From Sphingomonas sp. 28-63-12 (GTDB lineage: Bacteria > Pseudomonadota > Alphaproteobacteria > Sphingomonadales > Sphingomonadaceae), in assembly GCA_002281535.1 (NCBI GenBank), contig NCGD01000002.1, forward strand, positions 1-64,000: 64,000 bases of DNA, given 5' to 3'. The position numbers were made by a program, and so were the translations under genes. The notes below the pieces were generated by a model. It was not told the DNA's origin and searched no databases. It saw nothing but the letters and a program-made list of their open reading frames with translations. Positions 1 to 7,640 of the stretch are shown piece after piece (position 1 is the first letter of the stretch; each line of letters opens with the position of its first letter).

Positions 1-96
1 CCGACCGCCCAGCATCGCCCAGTCCTCGCTCCAGTCGAACTGGAATGCTTCGCCTGCGGCGAACACCAGCGGCACGAAAGTACCGCGCCCGCTGGT
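1..96 (-). pseudogene. istA: IS21-family istA transposase, internal fragment (runs off window start)
   Basis: On the minus strand, bases 96 to 1 encode RGTFVPLVFAAGEAFQFDWS followed by EDWAMLGG. This is the start of the DDE catalytic region of IS21 IstA transposases (known family pattern: VPL-x-F-x-x-GEA-x-QFDWSE, with the first catalytic Asp in FDW). The N-terminal HTH part of IstA is absent: upstream of base ~96 the sequence is an integrase in another reading frame. The fragment continues beyond base 1, so its 3' end and the istB helper gene cannot be seen. It is a remnant or a product of recombination, not an intact IS end. Confidence 0.75.
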
Positions 97-1142
97 CTGT
101 CCGCAACTTCCTTGGGAGCATCGGTGCACTCGGCCACCCAATCGGTGAACGTGCTGCGAAAGCCATGAACGGTCGCGTTGTCGATCTTCATGTCCCGCAG
201 CACCTTGAGCATGGTCATATCGCTGATCGGCTTGTCGCCGCCGAAGCTGAACAACAGGCTTTCCGGCGTCACATTCCCATGCAGTTCGAGATGGCGCTGC
301 CTCAGCGACCACAGCAGTTTCACAGCCGCCGGTGCAAGCGGAATGACGTGCGCTTCCTTCATCTTCATCCGAGCAGCCGGGATCGACCAAATCGCCTTGT
401 CGAGGTCGAACTCGGCCCATGTCGCCTTCCTGGTCTCGTTCGACCGGACGGCTGTAAGGATCGTCAGCCGAAGCGCGTCGCGCCCCAGCGTCGATGGGCG
501 GGTCGAAAGTGCCCGCATGAAGGCCGACGCATCTTCATGCTGCATTGCCGCCCTGTGGGTGACCTGATGGGTTTGACGGGGTAAACCACGCGTTACCGAG
601 CGTAGGGAGACCTCCTCCGGCACCAGTCCCTTGATATGGGCGTAGTCCAGCACAGTGCCGATGCGTTGGAGTACGCGCTTGGCGGTGTCCGGGATGGTGA
701 GCCAGATCGGCTCCAGCACGGTCAGAACTGCTGCACTGTCGATCGCGGTCACGGCCTTGCCGCCGACCAGCGGGAAAACGTGGCGCTCGAAACTCGACAT
801 CCATGAAGCGTGCCGCTGATCCTTCCAGCCGCCTTTCATAGCGTCGTAGCAGTCGCGAGTGACCTTCTCGAAGGTCGGCGCGGATTTACGGCTTACACGG
901 CGCTTGGAAACCGGATCAACACCAGAGCGGACCGCCTTCCGAAGGTTTGCCGCGAGAATACGCGCATCGGAAAGTGACACGTCGTGTGCAGGCCCCAATC
1001 CGAAGTCTCGACGCTGCCCAGCATGCTGCATCCGCAATACCCAGGATCGCGTTCCACTTTCGCGAACGAGCAGGTATAGTCCGTGTATGTCGGCATGCCT
1101 TCCGGGTCCGGCATGCTTGACCCTCAAACTGGTCAACGCCAT
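97..1142 (-). pseudogene. int: P4-type tyrosine integrase, C-terminally truncated
   Basis: Reading leftwards from an ATG at 1142 there is an open frame of about 348 codons. It starts MALTSLRVKHAGPGRHADIH and has the N-terminal DUF4102-type hallmark WVLRMQHAGQRRDFGLGP followed by VSLSDAR. The catalytic domain shows Arg ~233 in TAVRSNET, a Lys-bearing beta turn (KMKEAHVIPL) and HGFR at residue ~326. The frame matches P4 integrases up to EVAD (residue ~348), where family members go on to a second His/Trp and the Tyr nucleophile. Here it switches to istA-derived DNA in a different phase. The active-site Tyr is therefore missing and the protein should be inactive. The frame stays open to the window edge, so the gene is easily overlooked. 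Confidence 0.85.
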
Positions 1143-1151
1143 TTGAAACTC

Positions 1152-1294
1152 CGTTCTGAAGTCCCACATCGCGTCCCACGTTTTGATCCGGATTTAGCGA
1201 GAAACTGTGGGACGATCTGGCCCGACAGTTTCCAAGTAATTCATTTCAGATCAATAGGTTGAGACGTTCTGAAGGTTTCTGGAATTTCAGAACG
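1152..1294. repeat. Cluster of short repeats next to int (possible integrase/excisionase sites)
   Basis: CGTTCTGAA occurs at 1152-1160 and 1265-1273, and its reverse complement at 1286-1294, so the last two form a perfect 9-bp inverted repeat. GTCCCAC occurs at 1161-1167 and 1173-1179, with its complement GTGGGAC at 1207-1213. GAAACTGT (1201-1208) pairs with ACAGTTTC (1225-1232). Such clusters upstream of an integrase gene are typical of arm-type integrase or excisionase binding sites; that role is inferred. Confidence 0.5.
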
Positions 1295-1298
1295 GTAT

Positions 1299-1313
1299 CC
1301 GTAGGGGTCACCA
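1299..1313 (+). other. Possible attachment-site core: tRNA 3'-end-like 15-mer
   Basis: CCGTAGGGGTCACCA resembles the last bases of a tRNA gene (T-stem/acceptor 3' strand plus CCA), most like tRNA-Glu-type ends as I remember them. No tRNA body lies to its left, as expected for the duplicated 3' fragment left at the far end of an island integrated into a tRNA gene. If correct, the island lies to the left and chromosome to the right. It has not been compared with the host's tRNAs. Confidence 0.35.
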
Positions 1314-1534
1314 CCGTCAAGCCAGAATCGTTGGAATTCGGCACTTTTTGGCGACATTGGTCGGAATGGAAGAACGCGGCCATTCAGTGGTTGGCTGCAG
1401 CATACCCAGGATTGTCAACCGCCGCCGTTCGAGCCGGACCAACCGATCGACCGCCATCTCATTGGCACCTGTCGGCTGCAATCAGTGTCCAGATTCGCCT
1501 GTACAAAACCCTGCCGGATGCGATTGTCTTGGCC

Positions 1535-2380
1535 ATGAACTTTACAGCGGCCGTCACTAAATTCATCGCTGCCACCCGGCAATCGGGCTTCCGGTCGGCG
1601 CTGGCCAAAACGGGCCGCAAAATTGCCGGTCGTCTCTGCGGGCAGCATCCGCACATCGATCCGGTCTACGCGCACCGCCTGAAATTATTGGCAGATTTGA
1701 GCCACCGTCTGAACTTCACCGTCCGCTATGGCCCGTTCGCGGGCATGACGCTGGCGCCGGAAACCTTCTGGGCTGGGGCATACCGCGCGCCGATGCTGCT
1801 GGGCATGTATGAACGCGAGGTGCTCGAGGCGATCGCCGATCGCCAGACCGGCAGGGGCGTCTTTATCGATCTTGGCGCTGCCGATGGCTTTTATGGCGTG
1901 GGCGTGCTGCGCGCCGGGTGGTTTGCGACCAGTTATTGTTACGAAATCGATCCCGGTGCACAGGCGGTGATCGCCCGCAATGCTGCTGCCAACGGCGTCG
2001 CCGATCGCGTGATTATCCGGGGCGAGGCGACCAGCGGTTTTTACCGCGATATTCCCCCCAGGGCGATCGACGGCGCCATCATCCTGATCGATATTGAGGG
2101 CGGGGAATTCGACCTTCTCGATGCAGCAACGCTCGACGCGCTGCGGACTGCCACGATCATTGTCGAAACGCATCCGTGGGTTGCTGACGGCGATGCGAAC
2201 TGTTGTGCCTTGCAGGCGCGGGCTGCGGCGACGCATCGGGTGACGCGCTTTGACATGGGCCCACGCGACCCCGGCCAGTTCGAGGAGCTCAAATCCTGGA
2301 GCGACACCGATCGCTGGCTGATCTGCTCCGAAGATCGGCCAAGGCTGATGACCTGGTTGTTGCTCGAACCCAATGACTGA
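1535..2380 (+). CDS. FkbM-family SAM-dependent methyltransferase
   Basis: A 281-residue protein with a Rossmann methyltransferase fold: the SAM-binding motif I is FIDLGAADGFYGVGVL around residues 110-123, an acidic motif II (YEIDPGAQ) follows, and the FkbM signature IDIEGGEFDLL lies near residue 185. FkbM enzymes O-methylate sugars or other small molecules, often on glycans; the acceptor here cannot be told. The ATG at 1535 was chosen over an upstream TTG frame because family similarity begins after it. It stands alone beside the island edge, so it may be the first chromosomal gene or a passenger. Confidence 0.8.
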   Translation: MNFTAAVTKFIAATRQSGFRSALAKTGRKIAGRLCGQHPHIDPVYAHRLKLLADLSHRLNFTVRYGPFAGMTLAPETFWAGAYRAPMLLGMYEREVLEAIADRQTGRGVFIDLGAADGFYGVGVLRAGWFATSYCYEIDPGAQAVIARNAAANGVADRVIIRGEATSGFYRDIPPRAIDGAIILIDIEGGEFDLLDAATLDALRTATIIVETHPWVADGDANCCALQARAAATHRVTRFDMGPRDPGQFEELKSWSDTDRWLICSEDRPRLMTWLLLEPND

Positions 2381-2551
2381 CAGCCAATTATGGCGACGAT
2401 GTGACAGCCGGCGGAGGGTTGCCCGTTACCAGGGCACAGTTGTGACGATCAGCCGGAGCGATCCCGGTGCCAACAACGGCCCTGTCGGTGCCGGGGCCCG
2501 GCCCGTGCGTGAAGAGCGCTTTTCCCGACGGCCCGAACAGGGCCTGGCACG

Positions 2552-3388
2552 ATGATCCCGGATCGCACGCGCCTTGCCCTGCTGGTTATTCTGGCCTTGC
2601 TGGCATTTGCCGGCAATTCGCTGTTGACCCGGGCGGCACTGGCTGGGGGCGGCATCGGGCCGGAGAGCTTCGCTGCGATTCGGCTGGGCGCTGGCGGCGC
2701 GACCTTGCTCGCGATCGGCCTGGGGCGGCGGTTGGTGGTGATGCCGGGCGCGCGCGACCTGCCGGGAATCGCCGCGCTCTTCGTCTATGCCGCTACCTTT
2801 TCGCGCGCCTATGTCGGCCTCGGTGCCGCCACGGGGGCGCTGATCCTGTTCTCCACGGTACAGATCACCGTCATCGCCGGCGGGATGATCGGGGGTGCGC
2901 GGATCACGGTGGTGCAATCGATGGGCGTTGCCGTGGCGCTGGGCGGGCTGGCATGGCTGCTCGCCCCGGGCCTTGCCGCACCACCGCTCGGCGCTTTTGC
3001 GCTTATGGCGGCGGCAGGGATCGCCTGGGGCGTCTATACGCTGCTTGGCCGGGGCAGCGACGCGCCGGTTGCGCGCACCGCGCGCAATTTCATCGGCACG
3101 CTGCCGCTGGCCATGGCGCTGGCAGCGATCGGGGGTGTTGGCGGGTCACCGATGGCGATCATGCTGGCGATTGCCGCCGGCGCGATCACCTCCGCGCTCG
3201 GCTATGTGCTCTGGTACAGCGTGTTGCCGCACCTGTCGGCAATTACCGCCGCCAGCCTGCAACTGACGGTGCCGGTGATCACCGCGTTGGGCAGTGTGAT
3301 CTGGCTGCATGAACCGCTGACCGGTGCGCTGGCCGGGGCCAGCCTGCTTATCCTGTCAGGCATTGCCCTGACGCTGCGGCGGTCTTGA
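2552..3388 (+). CDS. EamA-family (DMT superfamily) membrane transporter
   Basis: This 278-residue, very hydrophobic protein has about ten predicted membrane spans arranged as two EamA repeats (roughly residues 8-130 and 145-275). The first half begins with an inner-membrane helix near residues 8-30. EamA proteins export or exchange metabolites such as amino acids, but the substrate cannot be predicted. It converges on the minus-strand MetE-like gene with only 28 bases between them and no clear terminator. The 170 bases upstream contain no supported gene. Confidence 0.85.
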   Translation: MIPDRTRLALLVILALLAFAGNSLLTRAALAGGGIGPESFAAIRLGAGGATLLAIGLGRRLVVMPGARDLPGIAALFVYAATFSRAYVGLGAATGALILFSTVQITVIAGGMIGGARITVVQSMGVAVALGGLAWLLAPGLAAPPLGAFALMAAAGIAWGVYTLLGRGSDAPVARTARNFIGTLPLAMALAAIGGVGGSPMAIMLAIAAGAITSALGYVLWYSVLPHLSAITAASLQLTVPVITALGSVIWLHEPLTGALAGASLLILSGIALTLRRS

Positions 3389-3416
3389 CGGGTTGCACGG
3401 CTTGCCGCGGCTAGTC

Positions 3417-4553
3417 TTACCAGTAACGCGCACTGGCGATCCGGGCCCCCTCGGCCAGTACCGCCATCTTGGCCCAGACGATATCGCGATCGACACCGCC
3501 CGAGCCGACATGGACGGAAAAGCCGCAATCGACCCCCGCCATCACATTGTCGCGCCCGACCAGGTCGGCATAGCGACCGATGCGCTGGGCGATCAGCTCG
3601 GGATGCTCGATATAATTGGACTGGCATTCGACGACGCCGGGGATCAGAATCTTGCCCGCCGGCAGGCCGACACTTTCAAACATCTCGAATTCATGCGCGT
3701 GGCGCGGATTGGCTGCTTCGAACTGAATGGCGTGCGGCCGGGCGCGCCAGACCAGGTCGATGATGTCCTTGAACGGCACGTCGCAGTGATGCGGGCCGGG
3801 ATAATTGCCCCAGCACAGATGCATCCGCAGCTGGCTTTCTGGGATATTCGCGGTGGCACGGTTGAGCGCTTCGATATTCAGCATCATCCGGTCGCGAAAC
3901 TGCGACAGCGTCAGGTCGCGAAACTGGGTGTGCCGGCCCATCGCCAGATCAGGGCAATCGATCTGCACCGTAATGCCGGCGGCAGCGATCGCCTCATATT
4001 CGTGGCGCAGCCCTTCGGCGAGCGCGAACAGATAGGCCTCGTCGCTGTCATAATAGTCGTTGGCGAAGAACAGCGCGGTCACCCCCGGCGACGCCGCACT
4101 CATGAACGCCTGCCGTCCTTCATGCTTGGCAAGTGCTGCGCGCAGCGTGCGGGTGTCGGCCTCAACGGCGGTCATGTCCTTGACGGTGATCGGCGCGTTG
4201 CAGGCCGGCGTCTTGCGATGCTTGCGCCCGGCATCGCCCGAGATGCGCTGCTTGACGCCTGGAAAGTCCTCGACATCGGCAAACACATAGCTGTTGCCAC
4301 TGCCGCCAAAGCCGTTGAGCCGGTCCTTGATATAGGTCGCATAGCTCGGCTTGGACTGTTCGCCGTCGTTGATGATGTCGATGCCGGCCTCGGCCTGCTT
4401 GGTGACGACATAGTCGACCGCCGCTTCGATCCGCGCCTCGACGGCGGCGGATTCGAGCGGGAGGCCCTCTTCGCGCGCGAACATCAGCGCGATCAAATCA
4501 TCCTCGCGCGGCAGGCTGCCGACATGGGTGGTGAGGAAACGCCCCGCGCTCAT
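3417..4553 (-). CDS. MetE C-terminal-domain-like zinc alkyl/methyltransferase (A)
   Basis: A 378-residue protein made only of the cobalamin-independent methionine synthase (MetE) catalytic barrel, without the MetE N-terminal barrel. It opens with FLTTHVGSLPR, the usual start of this family. The zinc ligands expected from MetE are all present: His245 and Cys247 (MHLCWG), Glu279 (QFEAANPRH) and Cys343 (GVDCGF). Stand-alone relatives include epoxyalkane:coenzyme M transferase and uncharacterised catabolic demethylases. It overlaps its paralogue (4550-5572) by 4 bases, so the two are probably made together. Thiol or corrinoid partners are not encoded nearby. Confidence 0.8.
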   Translation of the reverse strand: MSAGRFLTTHVGSLPREDDLIALMFAREEGLPLESAAVEARIEAAVDYVVTKQAEAGIDIINDGEQSKPSYATYIKDRLNGFGGSGNSYVFADVEDFPGVKQRISGDAGRKHRKTPACNAPITVKDMTAVEADTRTLRAALAKHEGRQAFMSAASPGVTALFFANDYYDSDEAYLFALAEGLRHEYEAIAAAGITVQIDCPDLAMGRHTQFRDLTLSQFRDRMMLNIEALNRATANIPESQLRMHLCWGNYPGPHHCDVPFKDIIDLVWRARPHAIQFEAANPRHAHEFEMFESVGLPAGKILIPGVVECQSNYIEHPELIAQRIGRYADLVGRDNVMAGVDCGFSVHVGSGGVDRDIVWAKMAVLAEGARIASARYW

Positions 4554-5572
4554 GCCAGTTCGGCCCGGACGATCGCCGCGCCCTGTGCCATCGCCTGCAT
4601 TTTGCCAAAGGCAACGTCACGCGGAAGGTATTTCAGGCCGCAATCTGGCGCGATCACCAATTTTTCAGCGGGGACATATGGCAGCGCGCGGCGGATTCGC
4701 GCTGCCACGGCCTCAGGCGTCTCCACCATATGCGTCGACAGATCGAGTACACCGAGGATGATGGTCTTGCCGGTCAGCTTTTCCAGGATGCTGCAATCGA
4801 GGTTGGACTGGGCGGTTTCGATTGAGATGTCGCACAGATCGGTATCGGCAAGCTCGGGCAGGAAATTATAGCCCTCAGGCCGCTCGTGAATCAGCGCTGC
4901 ATAGCCAAAGCAGATGTGGAGCGCGGTTCGCCCACGGACGCCGTCGAGCGCAGTGCGGAGCGCATCGAGCCCAAATTCTCGAGCCTTGGCGGGGCGAGCC
5001 TGCATATAGGGCTCATCGATCTGGACGATATCGGCCCCGGCCGCGAACAGGTCCTTGATCTCGGCATTGACCGCGACCGCATAGTCATGCGCCATTTCGG
5101 CTTCATCGGCGTAGAAATCATTCTGTGCCTGCTGCGCCATGGTGAACGGGCCAGGCACGGTAATCTTGATCATCCGATTGGTATTGGCCCGCAGAAAGGC
5201 AACGTCGCGCGTTTCGACCGCATGGCGGCGGCGGATCTTGCCGGTGACGCGCGGAACGGGATTGGGTTCGCCGCTGCGGTCCAGCGCGACGCCCGGGTTG
5301 TCGAGGTCAACGCCTTCCAGCGCGGTCGCAAAACGGTTCGAATAGCTTTCGCGGCGCATCTCGCCATCGGTGATGATGTCGAGCCCAGCGCGCTCCTGAT
5401 CACGGATTGCCAGGATTGTCGCGTCGTCGAACGCCTGCTCGCGCCATTCGGGATCGATCCGCCACAACTCGGTCGCGCGCACGCGCGGTGGGAAGCGACC
5501 CGCCAGCTTGACCTTGTCGATCAGCCAGTCGGGTTGGGTATAGGAGCCGACAAGCGAGGTAGGGAGCAGCAT
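4550..5572 (-). CDS. MetE C-terminal-domain-like zinc alkyl/methyltransferase (B)
   Basis: A 340-residue paralogue of the downstream gene, again with the MetE catalytic barrel only (start LLPTSLVGSYTQPDWL). Zinc ligands are His219 and Cys221 (LHICFGY), Glu252 (ISIETAQSN) and Cys311 (APDCGL). It shares the family's TDGEMRRE motif near residue 70. The two proteins differ strongly in sequence and may form a heteromer or act on different methyl or alkyl donors. The alpha/beta hydrolase gene ends 12 bases upstream, in the same direction. Confidence 0.8.
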   Translation of the reverse strand: MLLPTSLVGSYTQPDWLIDKVKLAGRFPPRVRATELWRIDPEWREQAFDDATILAIRDQERAGLDIITDGEMRRESYSNRFATALEGVDLDNPGVALDRSGEPNPVPRVTGKIRRRHAVETRDVAFLRANTNRMIKITVPGPFTMAQQAQNDFYADEAEMAHDYAVAVNAEIKDLFAAGADIVQIDEPYMQARPAKAREFGLDALRTALDGVRGRTALHICFGYAALIHERPEGYNFLPELADTDLCDISIETAQSNLDCSILEKLTGKTIILGVLDLSTHMVETPEAVAARIRRALPYVPAEKLVIAPDCGLKYLPRDVAFGKMQAMAQGAAIVRAELA

Positions 5573-5584
5573 GGAGCAGGCCTT

Positions 5585-6379
5585 CTAGTTGAACAGGGGC
5601 GAGAGAAAATCGCGCAGAATGGCATTGAACGCAGACGGATTGTCGAGATTGCAAAGATGACCGGCGTCATCGATGAGCATGGCCTTGCCAAGCGGCGCGG
5701 TGGCACCGATGAACCGGGCAACGTCCCGCCGCCAGGCGGTGTCCCCTGCCCCCGCCATCGCGAGCACTGGCATGGTCAGCACGGCGATGTCGGCAGCGGC
5801 AATCGCAACGCCGCCCGCCGGGGCTTTCAGGTCGCGCCCGTCATAGCTGTCGAGCATTGCCTCGAGCAGCGGCCGACTAGCCATAGTCGTGCGAACCAGC
5901 GCGTGCCCCGCCCACAGCGCCTTCATCGTCGCGAGCTGACCGGCATGGACCAGATCGGCATATTGACGACGCGGGATGACATCCTCCTCGTCATCATGCG
6001 GCACAATATCGTGGAGCGGCGCGCCGACCAGCACGAGCCCGGCCAGTCGTTCGGGCCGGCGGCGCGCATAATCGAGCGCAACGACAGCACCTTGCGACAG
6101 CCCGACCAGCACGAAGCGCCCCTCCCCCGCCAGCTGATCGATATCCTGCCATTCCCGCGCCAGGTCGGCCGGTGCGATTGAGCGACCGAAGCCGCGCCGA
6201 TCGGGCATCACCAGCCGCAGATGATCAGCCAAAGGCAATTGCGGCCGCCAGTTACGGTGATCGAGCGTCCAGCCGTGCAGCATCACAAGCGTCGGCCCGC
6301 CACCGGCGATCAGCGTCGCCAGCGCGCCATCATCGACATCGATCATCATGTCGCGCGCCGCCAGCGCCGCACACGCCAT
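5585..6379 (-). CDS. Alpha/beta-fold hydrolase
   Basis: A 264-residue single-domain alpha/beta hydrolase. The oxyanion-hole motif is MLHGW (residues 33-37), the nucleophile elbow GLSQG places Ser95, the acid is Asp213 (GAGDT) and the base is His241 (AGHLCN). It probably hydrolyses an ester, lactone or enol-lactone in the pathway controlled by the neighbouring IclR regulator. An internal start at MMIDVDDG (6349) is equally possible because the first ten residues have no clear ribosome site. No signal peptide, so cytoplasmic. Confidence 0.8.
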   Translation of the reverse strand: MACAALAARDMMIDVDDGALATLIAGGGPTLVMLHGWTLDHRNWRPQLPLADHLRLVMPDRRGFGRSIAPADLAREWQDIDQLAGEGRFVLVGLSQGAVVALDYARRRPERLAGLVLVGAPLHDIVPHDDEEDVIPRRQYADLVHAGQLATMKALWAGHALVRTTMASRPLLEAMLDSYDGRDLKAPAGGVAIAAADIAVLTMPVLAMAGAGDTAWRRDVARFIGATAPLGKAMLIDDAGHLCNLDNPSAFNAILRDFLSPLFN

Positions 6380-6420
6380 GGCTCAGCGTTCGGCCGCGCG
6401 AGGGCCGTAGGGCGCGATCA

Positions 6421-6972
6421 TCACTGCGCCGGTTCGAGCAGATGCCGGACGTCATTATTGGGGCGGTGGTCGCCGGCCAGCCAGCGCTTGAGCTCGGCAT
6501 GAGCATCCTTCAGCCGCGCCGCGTTGATCTGGTCGGACCCGGCCGCGTCGCAAGTGAATTCGACGATCATACCGTCGGGATCGACCACATACACCGACCG
6601 GCAATAGCCATGTTCGAGGACATAGGTGCCGGGCGGTTCGATGCCGGCATCGGTAATGCGGCGCTCAAGCTCCGCCTGTGCGGCGGCATCAACGTTCAGC
6701 GCGATATGGCGAAACGGACTTGAGGGCAGATCGGGGCCGAATTCAGCCTGATCATCCGCATGTGCAAAGGAAAAGAACGCCAGTGCACTGCCGTCCTTCA
6801 TCCCGAAAAAGCAATGGCAATAGGTCCGCTCCTTGCCGAACAGATCCTCTTGCTCGCACCAGGTGGCCACCAGCGGAAAGCCCAGGATATCCTCATAGAA
6901 ATGGCGGGTCGCCTCCAGGTCCTTGGCGACATAGGCAGTATGGTGCAGGCGGTTCGGAAGGGACGCGGTCAT
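6421..6972 (-). CDS. VOC (glyoxalase/dioxygenase-fold) protein
   Basis: A 183-residue VOC-superfamily protein with the two beta-alpha-beta modules. Candidate metal ligands are the His pair near residue 10 (LHHTAYVA), a central His (FRHIALNV) and a late Glu (GMIVEFTC). It could be an extradiol-type dioxygenase, isomerase or lyase acting on a ring-cleavage product. AGGAG lies correctly before the ATG. It is co-directional with wrbA and the TonB receptor, so part of the same predicted unit. Confidence 0.8.
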   Translation of the reverse strand: MTASLPNRLHHTAYVAKDLEATRHFYEDILGFPLVATWCEQEDLFGKERTYCHCFFGMKDGSALAFFSFAHADDQAEFGPDLPSSPFRHIALNVDAAAQAELERRITDAGIEPPGTYVLEHGYCRSVYVVDPDGMIVEFTCDAAGSDQINAARLKDAHAELKRWLAGDHRPNNDVRHLLEPAQ

Positions 6973-7011
6973 CGGAGCTGCTCCTATCGGGTCAAGTCGG
7001 CAAGTCGCCGG

Positions 7012-7614
7012 TCAGGCGGCGAGTTTCTGGGCAATTCTGGCGACATGCTCGCCCTGGAAGCGCGACCCTGCAAGTTCATTGTCGCTGGGCATCCGGCTGC
7101 CGTCGCCACCGGCAATGGTCGTCGCCCCATAAGGCGTACCACCACTAATCTCGGTCATGATCGTATTGCCGGCAAAGCTATAGGGCAAGCCGACCACGAC
7201 CATGCCGTGATGCAGTAACGTGGTGTGGAACGACGTAATGGTCGTTTCCTGGCCACCATGCTGGCTTGCCGTGCTGGCAAAAACGCTGCCGACCTTGCCG
7301 ATCAGCGCCCCGCGCGCCCACAGCCCGCCGGTTTGATCGAGGAAGTTGCGCATCTGCGCGGCCATGTTGCCGAAGCGCGTTGGTGTGCCGAAAATGATCG
7401 CGTCATAATCGGCCAGCTCATCGGGGATTGCGAAGGGCGCTGCCTGATCGAGCTTCATGCCGGCGGCGCGCGCCTGCGCCTCCGGCATGATTTCGGGCAC
7501 CCGTTTCAGGACCGCCTCGCACCCCGCAACGCCGTTCACCCCTGCCGCCACGGCTTGAGCCATTGCCTCGATATGGCCATAGGACGAATAATAGAGGATC
7601 AGAATACGGGTCAC
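7012..7614 (-). CDS. wrbA: NAD(P)H:quinone oxidoreductase WrbA
   Basis: A 200-residue flavodoxin-like protein of normal WrbA length. It has the FMN phosphate loop [12 protein letters not shown] at residues 8-19, the [13 protein letters not shown]-contact motif near residue 75, the [12 protein letters not shown] loop and the C-terminal GYPYGATT-like segment ([11 protein letters not shown]). WrbA performs two-electron reduction of quinones, avoiding semiquinone radicals, which suits a pathway with hydroquinone or catechol intermediates. It starts with GTG (7614), preceded by AGGA. Confidence 0.93.
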   Translation of the reverse strand: MTRILILYYSSYGHIEAMAQAVAAGVNGVAGCEAVLKRVPEIMPEAQARAAGMKLDQAAPFAIPDELADYDAIIFGTPTRFGNMAAQMRNFLDQTGGLWARGALIGKVGSVFASTASQHGGQETTITSFHTTLLHHGMVVVGLPYSFAGNTIMTEISGGTPYGATTIAGGDGSRMPSDNELAGSRFQGEHVARIAQKLAA

Positions 7615-7640
7615 GGGGCAGGTCCTTTATTGCAAGCGCG

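Larger units (their letters stand above)
1143..1534. other. Non-coding stretch upstream of the integrase (island edge)
   Basis: These 392 bases between the integrase start and the FkbM gene show no convincing protein gene. A TTG-started extension of the downstream frame from 1259 has no family support and ignores a good ATG at 1535. The stretch holds short repeats and inverted repeats (1152-1294) and a tRNA-3'-end-like 15-mer (1299-1313), as expected near the attachment site of an integrative element. Confidence 0.5.

Noticed and set aside
1259-1534. TTG-started N-terminal extension of the FkbM gene
   Set aside because: Crosses the putative attachment site, has no family similarity, and a better ATG lies at 1535.
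1143-1534. Complete tRNA gene at the island edge
   Set aside because: Only the last 15 bases resemble a tRNA 3' end; no T-loop, anticodon or D-arm was found on either strand.
2373-2555. 60-codon frame between FkbM and EamA genes
   Set aside because: Arg-rich high-GC frame with no motif or ribosome site.
3393-4871. Long rightward open frame (492 codons) opposite the MetE-like genes
   Set aside because: It is antisense to two genes with complete zinc-binding motifs; its own translation is His/Arg/Asp-rich with no recognisable fold.
4886-6181. Rightward 431-codon frame opposite MetE-like B and the alpha/beta hydrolase
   Set aside because: Shadow of high-GC coding DNA on the other strand; no motif, no ribosome site.
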